Below are positions 41,704-53,104 of a stretch of DNA of 64,000 nucleotides, one piece after another. Origin of the DNA: Devosia oryziradicis (lineage in GTDB: Bacteria; Pseudomonadota; Alphaproteobacteria; Rhizobiales; Devosiaceae); assembly GCF_016698645.1 (NCBI RefSeq), contig NZ_CP068047.1, positions 3,197,001-3,261,000 on the forward strand, written 5' to 3'. Under the pieces are notes generated by a model, which was not told where the DNA came from, made no database searches, and worked only from the letters and a program-made list of their open reading frames with translations. How positions within the stretch are numbered: position 1 is the first letter of the stretch; every line of letters starts with the position of its first letter. The position numbers and the translations under genes are program-made.

Positions 41704-42978
41704 ATGCGGGTTCTGGTGATCGGATCGGGTGGGCGCGAGCATGCGCTGGCGTGGAAGATTGCCCAGTCGCCGCTTCTTACCAAGCTGTTCATCGCCCCGG
41801 GCAATGGTGGCACCGGCGCCGTGGCCGAGAACCTGCCCGTCGACATCTCCGACCATGCGGCCGTGATCGCTCTGTGCCATGAGCACGAGATCGATTTCGT
41901 TGTCGTTGGACCCGATGCGGCTGTGGTCGCCGGCCTGGGCGATGACGTTCGCGCCGCCGGGTTCACCTGTTTCTGCCCGAGCAAGGCGGCCGGCCAGCTC
42001 GAAGGCTCCAAGGGCTTTACCAAGGCGCTGTGCGACGAGATGGGCATTCCCACCGCCGCCTATGGTCGCTTCGACAACGAGGCCGCTGCCCTGGCCTATC
42101 TCTACACCCAGGGCGCCCCGATCGTGATCAAGGCCGATGGCCTCGCTGCCGGCAAGGGCGTGACGGTGGCCATGAGCGTCGAGGAGGCCGAGGAGGCCAT
42201 CATCGACTGCTTCGCCGGAGCATTCGGGGCTTCGGGCGCCGAGGTGGTGATCGAGGAATTCATGGAAGGCGAGGAAGTCAGCCTCTTCGTGCTCTGTGAT
42301 GGCAAGGACATCCTCCCCCTCACCACCGCGCAGGACCACAAGCGCGCCTTCGACGGCGATACCGGTCCCAATACCGGCGGCATGGGTGCCTATTCCCCGG
42401 CCCCGGTGATGACCCGTGAGGTCTTCGACGAGGTCATCGAGCGGATGATCTGGCCGACGGTGCGTGGCCTCGCCGCGCGCGGTATGCCGTATCAAGGCGT
42501 GTTTTTTGCCGGCCTGATGCTGACCGAGGCTGGCCCCAAGCTGGTGGAATACAATGCCCGCTTCGGCGACCCCGAAACGCAGGTCATGATGATGCGCATG
42601 GAAAGCGACCTGCTGCCGCTGCTCCACGCCACCGCAACCGGCACTTTGGCAGGCCACGAGGTGCAGTGGAAGGACCAGTTCGCCATGACGGTCTGCATGG
42701 CCACCAAGGGCTATCCGGGCGGCTACGGCAAGGGCTCGGAGATCGTTGGCGCCGATGTCCTCGACAGCGAGAATCTTCACGTCTTTCACGCCGGAACGCA
42801 CCGTGATGGTGAACGTTTATTTGCTGCCGGCGGCCGCGTTCTCAACGTCACTGCCTTGGGCAAGGACCTGAAAGAGGCGCAAAGCCGTGCTTACGCAGGC
42901 GTGGACCAGATTGTTTGGCCAGAGGGCTTTTGCCGCCGAGACATCGGCTGGCGGGAACTCGCCCGCTCCGCGCCTTGA
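41704..42978 (+). CDS. purD: phosphoribosylamine-glycine ligase
   Basis: A 424-residue ATP-grasp enzyme (GAR synthetase) of purine synthesis. It starts MRVLVIGSGGREHALAWK, typical for PurD. ATP-grasp elements are VIKADGLAAGKGVTVA, AFDGDTGPNTGGMGAYSPAP and EYNARFGDPETQVM. Length is standard. Last gene before a patatin gene 142 bp downstream. Confidence 0.97.
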   Translation: MRVLVIGSGGREHALAWKIAQSPLLTKLFIAPGNGGTGAVAENLPVDISDHAAVIALCHEHEIDFVVVGPDAAVVAGLGDDVRAAGFTCFCPSKAAGQLEGSKGFTKALCDEMGIPTAAYGRFDNEAAALAYLYTQGAPIVIKADGLAAGKGVTVAMSVEEAEEAIIDCFAGAFGASGAEVVIEEFMEGEEVSLFVLCDGKDILPLTTAQDHKRAFDGDTGPNTGGMGAYSPAPVMTREVFDEVIERMIWPTVRGLAARGMPYQGVFFAGLMLTEAGPKLVEYNARFGDPETQVMMMRMESDLLPLLHATATGTLAGHEVQWKDQFAMTVCMATKGYPGGYGKGSEIVGADVLDSENLHVFHAGTHRDGERLFAAGGRVLNVTALGKDLKEAQSRAYAGVDQIVWPEGFCRRDIGWRELARSAP

Positions 42979-43120
42979 ACCCTTCCTAAACTTCGGGGGC
43001 GTAGCCTACCTCAAGACCGTCTTTGACGAGACGCCGCCGCAACGCCCGCTCACGCCGCTGCAACAGCGCGGCCTCGCATTGGCACAGCGGCTGCGCCACA
43101 GGGGCGAGGAGCGGGGTAGC

Positions 43121-44002
43121 ATGCAGACGATCTCTGGACCTCGGATCGGCATTGCGCTGGGCGGCGGCTCGGCGCGCGGCCTGACGCATATCCCCTATAT
43201 CGAAGCGATGGACGAGCTGGGGCTGAAGCCTTCGGTCATATCGGGCACTTCCATCGGCGCGCTGATCGGCGCCGGTTGGGCCGCTGGCATGACCGGCAAG
43301 GAGCTCCGCGAGCATTCCTATCAGGTGCTGGGCACGATGCGCACCATCGCCACCAAGCTCTGGGCGACGCAGATCCGTGGCATCGGGGGCATCCTCAAGA
43401 ACGGCATCTCGATGCAGCTGGACGCCACCAGCATCGTGGATGCCTTTACCCCATCGAACTTTCCGCTTGAATTCAAGGACCTGAAAATCCCGCTCTACGT
43501 CGTGGCGACCGATTTCCAGTCCTGGCACCAGGTGGTCTTCAATTCGGGCCTGTTGCGGCCGGCAATCGCCGGCTCCATCGCCATTCCGAGCCTGTTCAAG
43601 CCCGTGGTCTATGCCAACCACATCCTGGTCGATGGCGGGGTGGTCAATCCTTTGCCGCTGGACCAGGCCGATATCGATACCGATTTCCTTGTTGGTATCG
43701 ACGTCAATGGAGATCCGTCCGAAGGTATCGCCAAGACCGACCACAAGGCGCTCGACATCTGGTTCGGCTCGGCGCAGATCATGATGCACTCGCTGACGGC
43801 GCACATGATGGCCGCCTATCCGCCGGACATCTATATCCGCCCACATGTCACCCACTTCGGTGCGCTCGAATTCTGGCGGGTGCGTGAAATCGTGGCCCAT
43901 GCCGAGATGGAGAAGGAGCGCTTCAAGCGCATCCTGGCGGATAAGGTCGAGGCCTATATCGCCGGCAAGGTGCCTGTGATCGACAGCAATCCGGGCAGCT
44001 AG
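43121..44002 (+). CDS. patatin-like phospholipase (RssA-like)
   Basis: 293 residues from ATG 43121, preceded by GAGGAG. It contains the patatin oxyanion loop GGGSARGL, the nucleophile elbow GTSIG (in VISGTSIGALIGAG) and the catalytic Asp motif DGG in HILVDGGVVNPLP, so the Ser-Asp dyad is intact. No signal or membrane helix is seen. The substrate is not known. The stop overlaps the convergent tadA stop by 4 bp. Confidence 0.92.
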   Translation: MQTISGPRIGIALGGGSARGLTHIPYIEAMDELGLKPSVISGTSIGALIGAGWAAGMTGKELREHSYQVLGTMRTIATKLWATQIRGIGGILKNGISMQLDATSIVDAFTPSNFPLEFKDLKIPLYVVATDFQSWHQVVFNSGLLRPAIAGSIAIPSLFKPVVYANHILVDGGVVNPLPLDQADIDTDFLVGIDVNGDPSEGIAKTDHKALDIWFGSAQIMMHSLTAHMMAAYPPDIYIRPHVTHFGALEFWRVREIVAHAEMEKERFKRILADKVEAYIAGKVPVIDSNPGS

Positions 44003-44448
44003 GCACGCAACGCCCGGAAGAATTCGCGCAGCAACGCTTCCGAGCGGGACGCGCCGACGCCGCCAATGACTTCGGGGCTGTGGTGGCAGGTCGGCTGCTC
44101 GAACAAGCGGACGCCGTTTTCGACCGCCCCCGCCTTGATGTCCTCGGCGGCAAAATAGACACGGCGCAGCCGGGCATGGGCAATCGCTCCCGCGCACATG
44201 GCGCAGGGTTCGAGCGTTACATAGAGGTCGCAACCATCGAGCCGCCCGGTGCCGCGTTTGGCGAGCGCCGTGCGGATGGCCAGCATTTCGGCATGGGCCG
44301 TTGGGTCGCCCAGCGCCTTCATGCGGTTGCGCTCGGCGGCAAGGACGATTTCGCCCTCCATCACCACGGCGCCGACTGGGGCCTCGCCATTGGCGCCGGC
44401 CTCTTCGGCCAGCGTCAGGGCGAGGTCCATGGGCGAAGCGGCTGCCAC
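43999..44448 (-). CDS. tadA: tRNA-specific adenosine deaminase / nucleoside deaminase
   Basis: A 149-residue zinc deaminase. The zinc and catalytic motifs are HAE at 52-54 and PCAMC at 81-85, with the TadA-like MDLALTLAEEA start and PVGAVVM. TadA converts the wobble adenosine of tRNA-Arg to inosine. GTG 44448 is chosen; ATG 44430 is possible. It follows fabV by 4 bp, so it is likely the second gene of that transcript. Confidence 0.92.
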   Translation of the reverse strand: MAAASPMDLALTLAEEAGANGEAPVGAVVMEGEIVLAAERNRMKALGDPTAHAEMLAIRTALAKRGTGRLDGCDLYVTLEPCAMCAGAIAHARLRRVYFAAEDIKAGAVENGVRLFEQPTCHHSPEVIGGVGASRSEALLREFFRALRA

Positions 44449-44452
44449 GGCT

Positions 44453-45628
44453 TTACTTTGCCGGGACTACCTGCGGGTCGACATCGGCGCCATAATCGAC
44501 GCCGCCGAGCCCGAAGCCGAAAAGCTTGAGGAACTCCTGGCGGTACTTGGGCAGGTCGGCCAGCTCGGCCAGGTTATCGGTGTCGAGCATGGCCCAGCGC
44601 CTGGCCAGTTCCTTCTGCATGGTGTCGGACAGTTCCCAGTCGTCGACGCGAATGCGGCCGGCATCATCGAGATGAAGTTCGCCCTGCAGCTTGTCGCGGA
44701 ACAGCCGGTCGATCTGCTGGATCGGACCTTCGCCCAGTCCCATTTCGTCCTCGACCTTGATCAGCAGCGTACCATAGAGCGGCACGACCGGAATGGCCGA
44801 ACTGGCCTGGGTGACCACCGCCTTGAGCGCCACCACATGGGCGGCATGCTCGCCATGCTTGGCGCGGATGGCCGCCGCGGCGCGGTCGAGATCGGCCTTT
44901 GCCTTGCCCAGAGTTCCCTTGTGATAGATCGGCCAGGTCAGTTCGCTGCCCAGATAGGTATAGTTCAGAGACTGGAAGCCATCGGCCAGTACGCCGGCAT
45001 CCGACAGGGCGGCAATCCAGAGCTCCCAATCCTCACCACCCATGACCTTGACGGTGGCGGCGGCTTCTTCTTCGGAAGCGGGCTCGACCGAGATTTCAGA
45101 CACTTCGCCGGTGCCGGTATTGAGCGTCTTGGAGGTGACCGGCGCACCGTAGGGTTTGATGGCCGAGCGATAGCTGACGCCGTCCTTGGGATCGGTACGG
45201 ACAGGCGAGGCCACCGAATAAACGACCAGGTCAACCTGGCCGAGATGGGAGCGGATAGCTTCGATCGCCTCGGCCTTTATGGCGTCCGAGAAAGCGTCGC
45301 CCTCGATGGTCACGGCAACGCGGCCTGCGGCTTTGGCGCGATATTCGAAGGCCCGGTTATTGTACCAGCCGGCGCTGGCCGTCTTGTCCGGGGTCGGCGC
45401 GCGCTCGAATGACACGCCCACCGTATCGGCATCGCTGCCGAAGGTGGTAACGATGCGCGAAGCAAGGCCGTAGCCCGTCGAGCAGCCCAGGACCAGGACG
45501 CGGTTGCGGGGCGAGGGAATGGCGCCCTTGATCACGACATGGTCGATCTGGCGCTGGACGTTGGTGGCGCAACCGACCGGGTGGGCCGTGGTGCAGATGA
45601 AGCCGCGGATTTTGGGTTCGATGATCAA
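44453..45628 (-). CDS. fabV: enoyl-ACP reductase FabV
   Basis: 391 residues from TTG 45628 (AGGAG 7 nt upstream), beginning MIIEPKIRGFICTTAHPVGC as FabV proteins do. The dinucleotide site GCSTGYG is at 49-55, with Glu76 in VSFERAP suggesting NADH preference. The catalytic pair is Tyr235 and Lys244 (Y-x8-K) in WPIYHKGTLGKAK. FabV completes each fatty-acid elongation cycle and is the isozyme least affected by triclosan in characterised species. No FabI is in the window. Divergent from mutL. Confidence 0.96.
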   Translation of the reverse strand: MIIEPKIRGFICTTAHPVGCATNVQRQIDHVVIKGAIPSPRNRVLVLGCSTGYGLASRIVTTFGSDADTVGVSFERAPTPDKTASAGWYNNRAFEYRAKAAGRVAVTIEGDAFSDAIKAEAIEAIRSHLGQVDLVVYSVASPVRTDPKDGVSYRSAIKPYGAPVTSKTLNTGTGEVSEISVEPASEEEAAATVKVMGGEDWELWIAALSDAGVLADGFQSLNYTYLGSELTWPIYHKGTLGKAKADLDRAAAAIRAKHGEHAAHVVALKAVVTQASSAIPVVPLYGTLLIKVEDEMGLGEGPIQQIDRLFRDKLQGELHLDDAGRIRVDDWELSDTMQKELARRWAMLDTDNLAELADLPKYRQEFLKLFGFGLGGVDYGADVDPQVVPAK

Positions 45629-45782
45629 GGCTGCGCTCCTCTGAAGAGTTCTTGCGCACCGCAATAGCAGACGGATGCGGGGCTGTCACAGGGGCAACAA
45701 CCGCGTTCGCCTGTGCGCTCAACGCAAAGCGGGTCGGAAAGCTGGCCGCCCTGCCCTATATTCTTCGCCAGGAGAATCGCCC

Positions 45783-47582
45783 TTGCCCATCCGCCAGTTG
45801 CCCGCAGACCTCATCAATCGCATCGCTGCCGGCGAAGTGGTGGAGCGGCCTGCCAGCGTGGTCAAGGAACTGGTGGAAAATGCCATCGACGCCGGCTCCA
45901 GCCGGATCGTCATCACCACGGCCGGTGGCGGCAAGGCGCTGATCCGCATCGAGGATGACGGTCACGGCATGGACCGGGCGGACCTGGTTCTCTCGGTGGA
46001 GCGGCATGCCACTTCCAAGCTGAGTGTCGACGACCTGGACGATATCCGTACGCTGGGCTTTCGCGGCGAGGCGCTGGCCTCGATCGGCTCGGTGGCGGAG
46101 CTATCGGTGTCGTCGCGCACCGCCAAGGCCGAGAGCGGGCTGCGGATCGACGTGCGGAATGGCATACGCTCCGGCCCGCTGCCGCAAGCCATGAACCGGG
46201 GGACTATTGTCGAGGTGAGGAATCTCTTCGCCAATGTCCCGGCCCGTCTTAAGTTCCTCAAGACTGACCGAGCCGAGGCGGCTGCGATATCAGATGTGGT
46301 CAAGCGCCTCGCCATGGCCAACCCATCAGTGCATTTCGTACTCAATGGTACCGACCGCTCGCCCAGCAACTGGCCCGCCATCACGGGATCGGGAGCGTTG
46401 CAGGCGCGGCTGGCGCAGGTGATCGGCGACGATTTCGCACTGAATGCTGCGACGCTGGCCACCAGCCGCCATGGCGTCGTGGTGGCAGGCCTGGCGGGCC
46501 TGCCCACCTATACGCGGGCGAACTCGCTCAGCCAATTCTACTTCGTCAATGGCCGCTCGGTGCGCGACAAGGTGCTGGTGGGGGCAGTGCGCGCAGCTTA
46601 TGCCGACTACACGTTCCGTGACCGCTTCCCCGTGGTCGCGCTCTATATCGCCATCGACCCGGGCGAGGTGGACGTCAACGTCCACCCGGCCAAGGCCGAA
46701 CTGCGCTTCCGCGATGCCGGCGCCGTCCGCAGTGCGGTGATCCGCGCCATAGGCGAGGCCCTCGCGGCGGCCGGATTCAAAGCATCGACGAGCGTCGCGG
46801 AGGACGTGCTCGGGGCGTTCACGGCGCCGGCCTATCAAGCGGCAGAGGCGCCATCCTTCAACGCGCCGGAACCGCCGCGGGTCTGGGGCCCGACGCCCGC
46901 GCGGCCGGCCTCTGCGCCGGCCTGGTCATCGCCGCGGCTCGATGGCTTTACCGAGCCCAGTGCGCGGGTAGAGGTGGAGCCGTCGCCCGCCTTTGTGGAA
47001 TTCCCGCTGGGCACGGCCCGGGCACAGATGTTCGACAATTTCATCATCGCCCAGAACGGGGAGGGCCTGTTGTTGGTGGACCAGCATGCGGCGCATGAGC
47101 GACTGGTCTATGAGCGGTTCAAGGCGCAACTCGCTGCCGGGCCGGTGCCAAGCCAGGCGCAGCTCATCCCCCTGGTCGTTGAGCTACCCGAAGAGGATTG
47201 CGCCCGGCTCGAAGACGCCGCGTCGGAGCTTGAGCGCTTCGGGCTCTATCTCGAGCGCTTCGGCGCCCGTGCCATTGCAGTGCGCGAAACGCCTGCTTTG
47301 CTCGGCAATTCCGACATCGAGGGCCTGGTCCGAGACGTTGCCGATGGGCTGGCGGAATGGGATTCCATCGCCGCCGTTTCAGATCGCATGGAAGCCATCA
47401 TCGCCCGCATGGCCTGCCACGGCTCAGTCCGCTCGGGACGGCGCCTGCGCGTCGACGAAATGAACGCGCTGCTGCGCGACATGGAAGCGACGCCCCATTC
47501 CGGCCAATGCATCCACGGCCGGCCCACCTATGTCGAGCTCAAGCAGAAAGACATCGAGCGGCTATTTGGACGAAGCAGGTAG
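45783..47582 (+). CDS. mutL: DNA mismatch repair protein MutL
   Basis: 599 residues from TTG 45783, with AGGAG 7 nt upstream; the product begins PIRQLPADLINRIAAGEVVERP. The GHKL ATPase motifs VVKELVENAIDAGS, IEDDGHGMDRADL, TLGFRGEALASI and GTIVEVRNLFANVPARLKF are intact. The C-terminal domain has the metal-binding endonuclease motif DQHAAHE from about residue 433 and ACHGSVRSG, so it is a nicking MutL. MutS is elsewhere. Convergent with edd. Confidence 0.97.
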   Translation: MPIRQLPADLINRIAAGEVVERPASVVKELVENAIDAGSSRIVITTAGGGKALIRIEDDGHGMDRADLVLSVERHATSKLSVDDLDDIRTLGFRGEALASIGSVAELSVSSRTAKAESGLRIDVRNGIRSGPLPQAMNRGTIVEVRNLFANVPARLKFLKTDRAEAAAISDVVKRLAMANPSVHFVLNGTDRSPSNWPAITGSGALQARLAQVIGDDFALNAATLATSRHGVVVAGLAGLPTYTRANSLSQFYFVNGRSVRDKVLVGAVRAAYADYTFRDRFPVVALYIAIDPGEVDVNVHPAKAELRFRDAGAVRSAVIRAIGEALAAAGFKASTSVAEDVLGAFTAPAYQAAEAPSFNAPEPPRVWGPTPARPASAPAWSSPRLDGFTEPSARVEVEPSPAFVEFPLGTARAQMFDNFIIAQNGEGLLLVDQHAAHERLVYERFKAQLAAGPVPSQAQLIPLVVELPEEDCARLEDAASELERFGLYLERFGARAIAVRETPALLGNSDIEGLVRDVADGLAEWDSIAAVSDRMEAIIARMACHGSVRSGRRLRVDEMNALLRDMEATPHSGQCIHGRPTYVELKQKDIERLFGRSR

Positions 47583-47599
47583 AGCCCGCCGCCTGACGG

Positions 47600-49414
<1,815 letters not shown>

Positions 49415-49452
49415 GGCGAGCTCCTACTCCTTGGTGGGCACGTTCTCGCTTC

Positions 49453-49474
49453 GGAAAAGTGGACGCACTTTTCC
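49453..49474. repeat. short rhizobial-type palindrome
   Basis: GGAAAAGTG and CACTTTTCC form a perfect 9-bp stem around GACG in the gap between pgl and edd. Palindromes of the form CGGAAAAGTG are abundant in rhizobial intergenic regions (from memory). It could terminate or process the zwf-pgl-edd transcript. Confidence 0.55.
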
Positions 49475-49537
49475 TGACAACGTGCCGTCTGGCGCCAAAA
49501 GTGGCCTAGGTGGTCGATTGGGGACCGCGAAGGGGAC

Positions 49538-50233
49538 TTAGGGGCACCAGTAGACAGTGACGGCGTGGCCGGACCGCAAGACGGCACGAATGGGCATGTC
49601 CTCGATGGGACCATCACCCAGAGCCGTGTCGAGAACGTCGGCCTTTTCCTCCCCTTCGATGTGAAGGTACAGCCCATCCGTGCGGAGGAGTCGCGGAAGG
49701 GTAAAAGTGATGCGGGGCTCGCCGGCACCCGGAGCGCGGATGGCTATGGCTGGCCCCTCGGCAGTCAGTGCCTCGGCGAGCGTGTCACCGCCCGGAAAGA
49801 AGCTGGCCGTATGTCCATCGCTGCCCATGCCCAGCACGACCGCAGCGAAAGGCCCGGGAAGCTGGGCGAGCAAGGCATTGGTCTTGGCCACAGCGGCGGC
49901 ATCGGGTGCATCGCCGCCCGAATAAAGCGGAAAAAAGCGCGCCGTGGCTGCTGGGCCTTGCAGCATGCGTTCATTCACCAGCAGCGCATTGGAGCGGTCA
50001 TTGGTTTCGTCGACCCAACGTTCGTCCACCAGAGTGACGATGACCTTGTCCCAGTCGATATCCTTGGTCTTGCCCAAAGCCTGGAAGAAGCGTGCCGGCG
50101 TCGAGCCACCGCTGACCGCGATCGCCGCCGTGCCGCGCTCGGCAATGGCCGTGCGAATGCGATCGGCCACGGCCTCGGCCAGTTCCTTGGCGAGGGTGGG
50201 CTTATCGGCAAAGCTGCGGCGGTCGATGGTCAT
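49538..50233 (-). CDS. pgl: 6-phosphogluconolactonase
   Basis: 231 residues from ATG 50233; the open frame upstream runs through repeat DNA. This DevB-type lactonase hydrolyses 6-phosphogluconolactone. Motifs: IAVSGGSTPARFF, VTLVDERWVDETNDRSN and VVLGMGSDGHTASFFPG. It lies between zwf and edd, separated from zwf by a 200-bp palindromic repeat. Confidence 0.95.
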   Translation of the reverse strand: MTIDRRSFADKPTLAKELAEAVADRIRTAIAERGTAAIAVSGGSTPARFFQALGKTKDIDWDKVIVTLVDERWVDETNDRSNALLVNERMLQGPAATARFFPLYSGGDAPDAAAVAKTNALLAQLPGPFAAVVLGMGSDGHTASFFPGGDTLAEALTAEGPAIAIRAPGAGEPRITFTLPRLLRTDGLYLHIEGEEKADVLDTALGDGPIEDMPIRAVLRSGHAVTVYWCP

Positions 50234-50259
50234 TGGGAAACTCCGGTGGACGAGCCCAG

Positions 50260-50424
50260 CACCCCCTCGCCCCTCTGGGGAGAGGGTAGCGACGCCAGGA
50301 GCGCAGCGACATGGCAAAGCTGGGGTGAGGGGTGAGCTTCTACTGCGTGGCGCACCGCCCCGGCATCGCACCCCTCACCCGGCGCTGACGCGCCGACCTC
50401 TCCCCGGAGGGGCGAGGTGAGAAG
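50260..50424. repeat. intergenic palindromic repeat (family C)
   Basis: CCCCTCGCCCCTCTGGGGAG at the left and CCTCTCCCCGGAGGGGCGAG at the right bracket GGGTGAGGGG / CCCCTCACCC arms. About 30 nt at the right end are the exact reverse complement of the left end of the 36268 copy. It separates zwf from pgl in what is otherwise a single operon. Confidence 0.7.
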
Positions 50425-50441
50425 GTGCAAGGCTATACCCA

Positions 50442-51923
50442 TCAGACCTCGTCCTCATGCCAGGTGCGGCCGTCGCGCTCGATCAGCGCGATGGAGCCTG
50501 AGGGACCCCAGGTGCCCGCGACATAGGATTGCGGCGGCTCGGTGGAGCGGTCCCAGGCTTCGCGGATCGGATCGACCCACTTCCAGGCCGCTTCGAGTTC
50601 GTCGCGCCGCATGAAGAGGGTCTGGTTGCCGCGGATCACGTCCATCAGCAGGCGCTCGTAGGCCTCGGGGGTGCGCTCGGTGAAAGTCGCGGCAAAGCTC
50701 AGATTGAGGGGCACCTCACGCAGGCGCATACCGCCCGGACCCGGATCCTTGATCATCATCATGAGCTTGACGCCCTCGTCGGGCTGTAGACGGATGATGA
50801 GCTTGTTGGCCTTGGGCGCGCCTTCGGCGTGGTCGAAGATCGAGTGCGGTATCGGCTTGAATTGGATGCAGATTTCCGACGCGCGGCTGGCCATGCGCTT
50901 GCCGGTGCGGAAGTAGAAGGGCACGCCGGCCCAGCGCCAGTTCTCGACCTCAGCCTTAAGCGCCACGAAGGTCTCTGTGCGGCTGCCCTTCTTTTCATCC
51001 GGCAGCTCATCCTGGTAGCCGGCAACCGAGGTCGTCTCGGATTTGACGCCCTTGTATTGGCCACGCACGGTGTTCTTGGCCACGTCGCCATTGACGATGG
51101 GCTTGAGGGCACGAAGGACCTTGAGCTTCTCGTCGCGCAGCGCATTGGCGTCGTCGGAGGCGGGCGGCTCCATGGCCACGAGGCAGAGCAGCTGCAGCAT
51201 GTGGTTCTGGATCATGTCGCGCAGGGCGCCGCTCTCGTCATAGTAGCCGCGCGTACCGGCACCGACCGACTCGGCTACGGTGAGCTGGACGTGATCGATA
51301 TGAGCCGAGTTCCAGATCGGCTCGAACAGCGTATTGGCGAAGCGCAAAGCCAGCAGGTTCTGCACCGTCTCTTTGCCGAGGTAATGGTCGATGCGATAGA
51401 CCTGATCTTCCTTGAAGATCTTGGCGACGCCATCGTTGATCTCCATGGAGGAGACGAGGTCGTGGCCCAGCGGCTTTTCGATCACGACGCGCGCGTCACG
51501 GCGATAGAGCTTCTTCTTCTGCAGATATTCGGCAATGGGCTCGAACAGATCGGGCGCCACGGCAAGGTAGAAGGCGCGGACAATCTTGGGGTCGTCACGC
51601 AAGGCCTTGCCGAGGTCGCCCGAACCGTCCGGGTTGCTGGCGTCGACCGGCACGTAGGAGCAGATCTTGATGAAGCGATCGATGACCTTTTCATCCTGGT
51701 ACTGCTTTTCGACGAACTGGCTGATAGCGTCGCGCGCCGCCTTGCGGAAATCGTCATCGCTGAGCTTGGAACGCGAGGCACCGATGATACGGCTATTGTC
51801 GTCGAACTGGCCGTCCTTGAAGCGATGGTACAGCGCCGGGATCAGCTTGCGCTTGGTCAGATCGCCCGTGGCGCCGAACACCACATAGTCGAAAGGCTGG
51901 ACGGGGATGATACGGCTGGACAC
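50442..51923 (-). CDS. zwf: glucose-6-phosphate 1-dehydrogenase
   Basis: The 493-residue dehydrogenase is the entry to the Entner-Doudoroff and pentose-phosphate routes. The coenzyme site FGATGDLTKRKLIPALY is at about 16-32 and the catalytic block YRIDHYLGKETVQNLL lies in the middle. RVVIEKPLGHDL is also conserved. Length is typical. It is preceded in the same direction by a sugar kinase and followed by pgl and edd. Confidence 0.98.
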   Translation of the reverse strand: MSSRIIPVQPFDYVVFGATGDLTKRKLIPALYHRFKDGQFDDNSRIIGASRSKLSDDDFRKAARDAISQFVEKQYQDEKVIDRFIKICSYVPVDASNPDGSGDLGKALRDDPKIVRAFYLAVAPDLFEPIAEYLQKKKLYRRDARVVIEKPLGHDLVSSMEINDGVAKIFKEDQVYRIDHYLGKETVQNLLALRFANTLFEPIWNSAHIDHVQLTVAESVGAGTRGYYDESGALRDMIQNHMLQLLCLVAMEPPASDDANALRDEKLKVLRALKPIVNGDVAKNTVRGQYKGVKSETTSVAGYQDELPDEKKGSRTETFVALKAEVENWRWAGVPFYFRTGKRMASRASEICIQFKPIPHSIFDHAEGAPKANKLIIRLQPDEGVKLMMMIKDPGPGGMRLREVPLNLSFAATFTERTPEAYERLLMDVIRGNQTLFMRRDELEAAWKWVDPIREAWDRSTEPPQSYVAGTWGPSGSIALIERDGRTWHEDEV

Positions 51924-51950
51924 TGGGCTAGTCCCTGGTTGAGGCGAGGT

Positions 51951-52904
51951 TCAGGCGGAAAAGTTCTGCTTGGCGAGGATGACGGCGCCATGCAGGGGCT
52001 CGAATTGTGGCAGCGCAACGAAGTTGCCATAGCGCTTTTGCAGGATGGGGAACAGGCGCGCGCCGAAGCCGCCGACGATGGCCATCACATGGGCATTGTG
52101 GGCCTGGAACCAGCGCACGTAGGTGTCGATGTAACCCAGCTCGATTTCCATCATCTTGTGAGCAACGGGGTCGCCCTTGTCGTAGTGGTCGAAAAACAGC
52201 GGCATCAACTTGCCGTATTCGGCGGGCGCGCGACCGATCAGGGCGTCGTCGCAGCCCTCCGAACCGTCGCGGCTGATGATGGTGAGGTCCATGGCGGTGG
52301 CAAACGACCAGGTCATGGCCGCCTGATTGTCGCCGCCCAGTGCCGATATCACGGCCTTGGTCAGTGGCGACCTCTCGACCAGGCCGTCTTCGGCTTCAAC
52401 GGCATAGCGGGCCAGTTCGCGGCCTAAAATGGCGCCGCTCATCTGGTCGCCGATCTGGAAGCCCCAGCCACCAGCCTGGTGGCGCTTGCCATCGACGATG
52501 GACATGGCGGCCGAGCCGGTGCCGACGATGATAACGCCGCCCTCCCCGCCGCCCAGGGCACCAGCATGGGCAATGTCGATATCGTCATAGACTTTGACGC
52601 CGGCAAACGGCCATGGGCGCGCGGCAAATTCGGCCCGAGCGGAATCCATGCGGCCGCCGGCCATGCCAAAGCAGGCATAGGTATTGGCGGTTTCGGAATA
52701 GTCGAGGCCGGCAGCCTGGAACACATCGCGCGTCCCGTCGCTGATCGCCTTGTAGGCGGGTTCGCCAGAATCGATCTGCAGGTTGGAGCGGCCGTTCTTG
52801 ACTTCGGCGAGGGTCACGAGATTCTCGTCGGCCAGGCGAACGCGGCAATTGGTGCCGCCGCCATCAACGCCAAGATAGTACCTGGGCACGCGGGGATTCT
52901 CCAT
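51951..52904 (-). CDS. BadF/BadG/BcrA/BcrD-type sugar kinase (GlcNAc/glucosamine kinase-like)
   Basis: A 317-residue ASKHA kinase. The phosphate motif RYYLGVDGGGTNCRVRLA is at the start, and GVIIVGTGSAAMSIV with GWGFQIGDQMSGAILG form the adenosine and phosphate-2 regions. This matches the N-acetylglucosamine or glucosamine kinase group of the BadF family. Its place 27 bp upstream of zwf suggests that it supplies hexose phosphate to the Entner-Doudoroff genes. The exact substrate is unknown. Divergent from cobU. Confidence 0.88.
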   Translation of the reverse strand: MENPRVPRYYLGVDGGGTNCRVRLADENLVTLAEVKNGRSNLQIDSGEPAYKAISDGTRDVFQAAGLDYSETANTYACFGMAGGRMDSARAEFAARPWPFAGVKVYDDIDIAHAGALGGGEGGVIIVGTGSAAMSIVDGKRHQAGGWGFQIGDQMSGAILGRELARYAVEAEDGLVERSPLTKAVISALGGDNQAAMTWSFATAMDLTIISRDGSEGCDDALIGRAPAEYGKLMPLFFDHYDKGDPVAHKMMEIELGYIDTYVRWFQAHNAHVMAIVGGFGARLFPILQKRYGNFVALPQFEPLHGAVILAKQNFSA

Positions 52905-53104
52905 CAGTCTGGAGGGATTCTAGGGTGTCGTTTCGGCGCGGACCATAATGCGAAAGCTGCTAAGACGAAAGTAGAATAAGCCACAAAAAGCACCGGCAAA
53001 GCGCATGTTCTGCATGGCCTGGCTGTGTGCGTGGCGCAACCCGGTTGCGGCTTCGCGCCTTTTGCAACATTGACCGCAGCGGCGGACGGTTAGGGAGGCA
53101 GACA

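Noticed and set aside
52905..53104. Cobalamin riboswitch before cobU
   Set aside because: No B12-box or core-like segments were found on the plus strand in this spacer.
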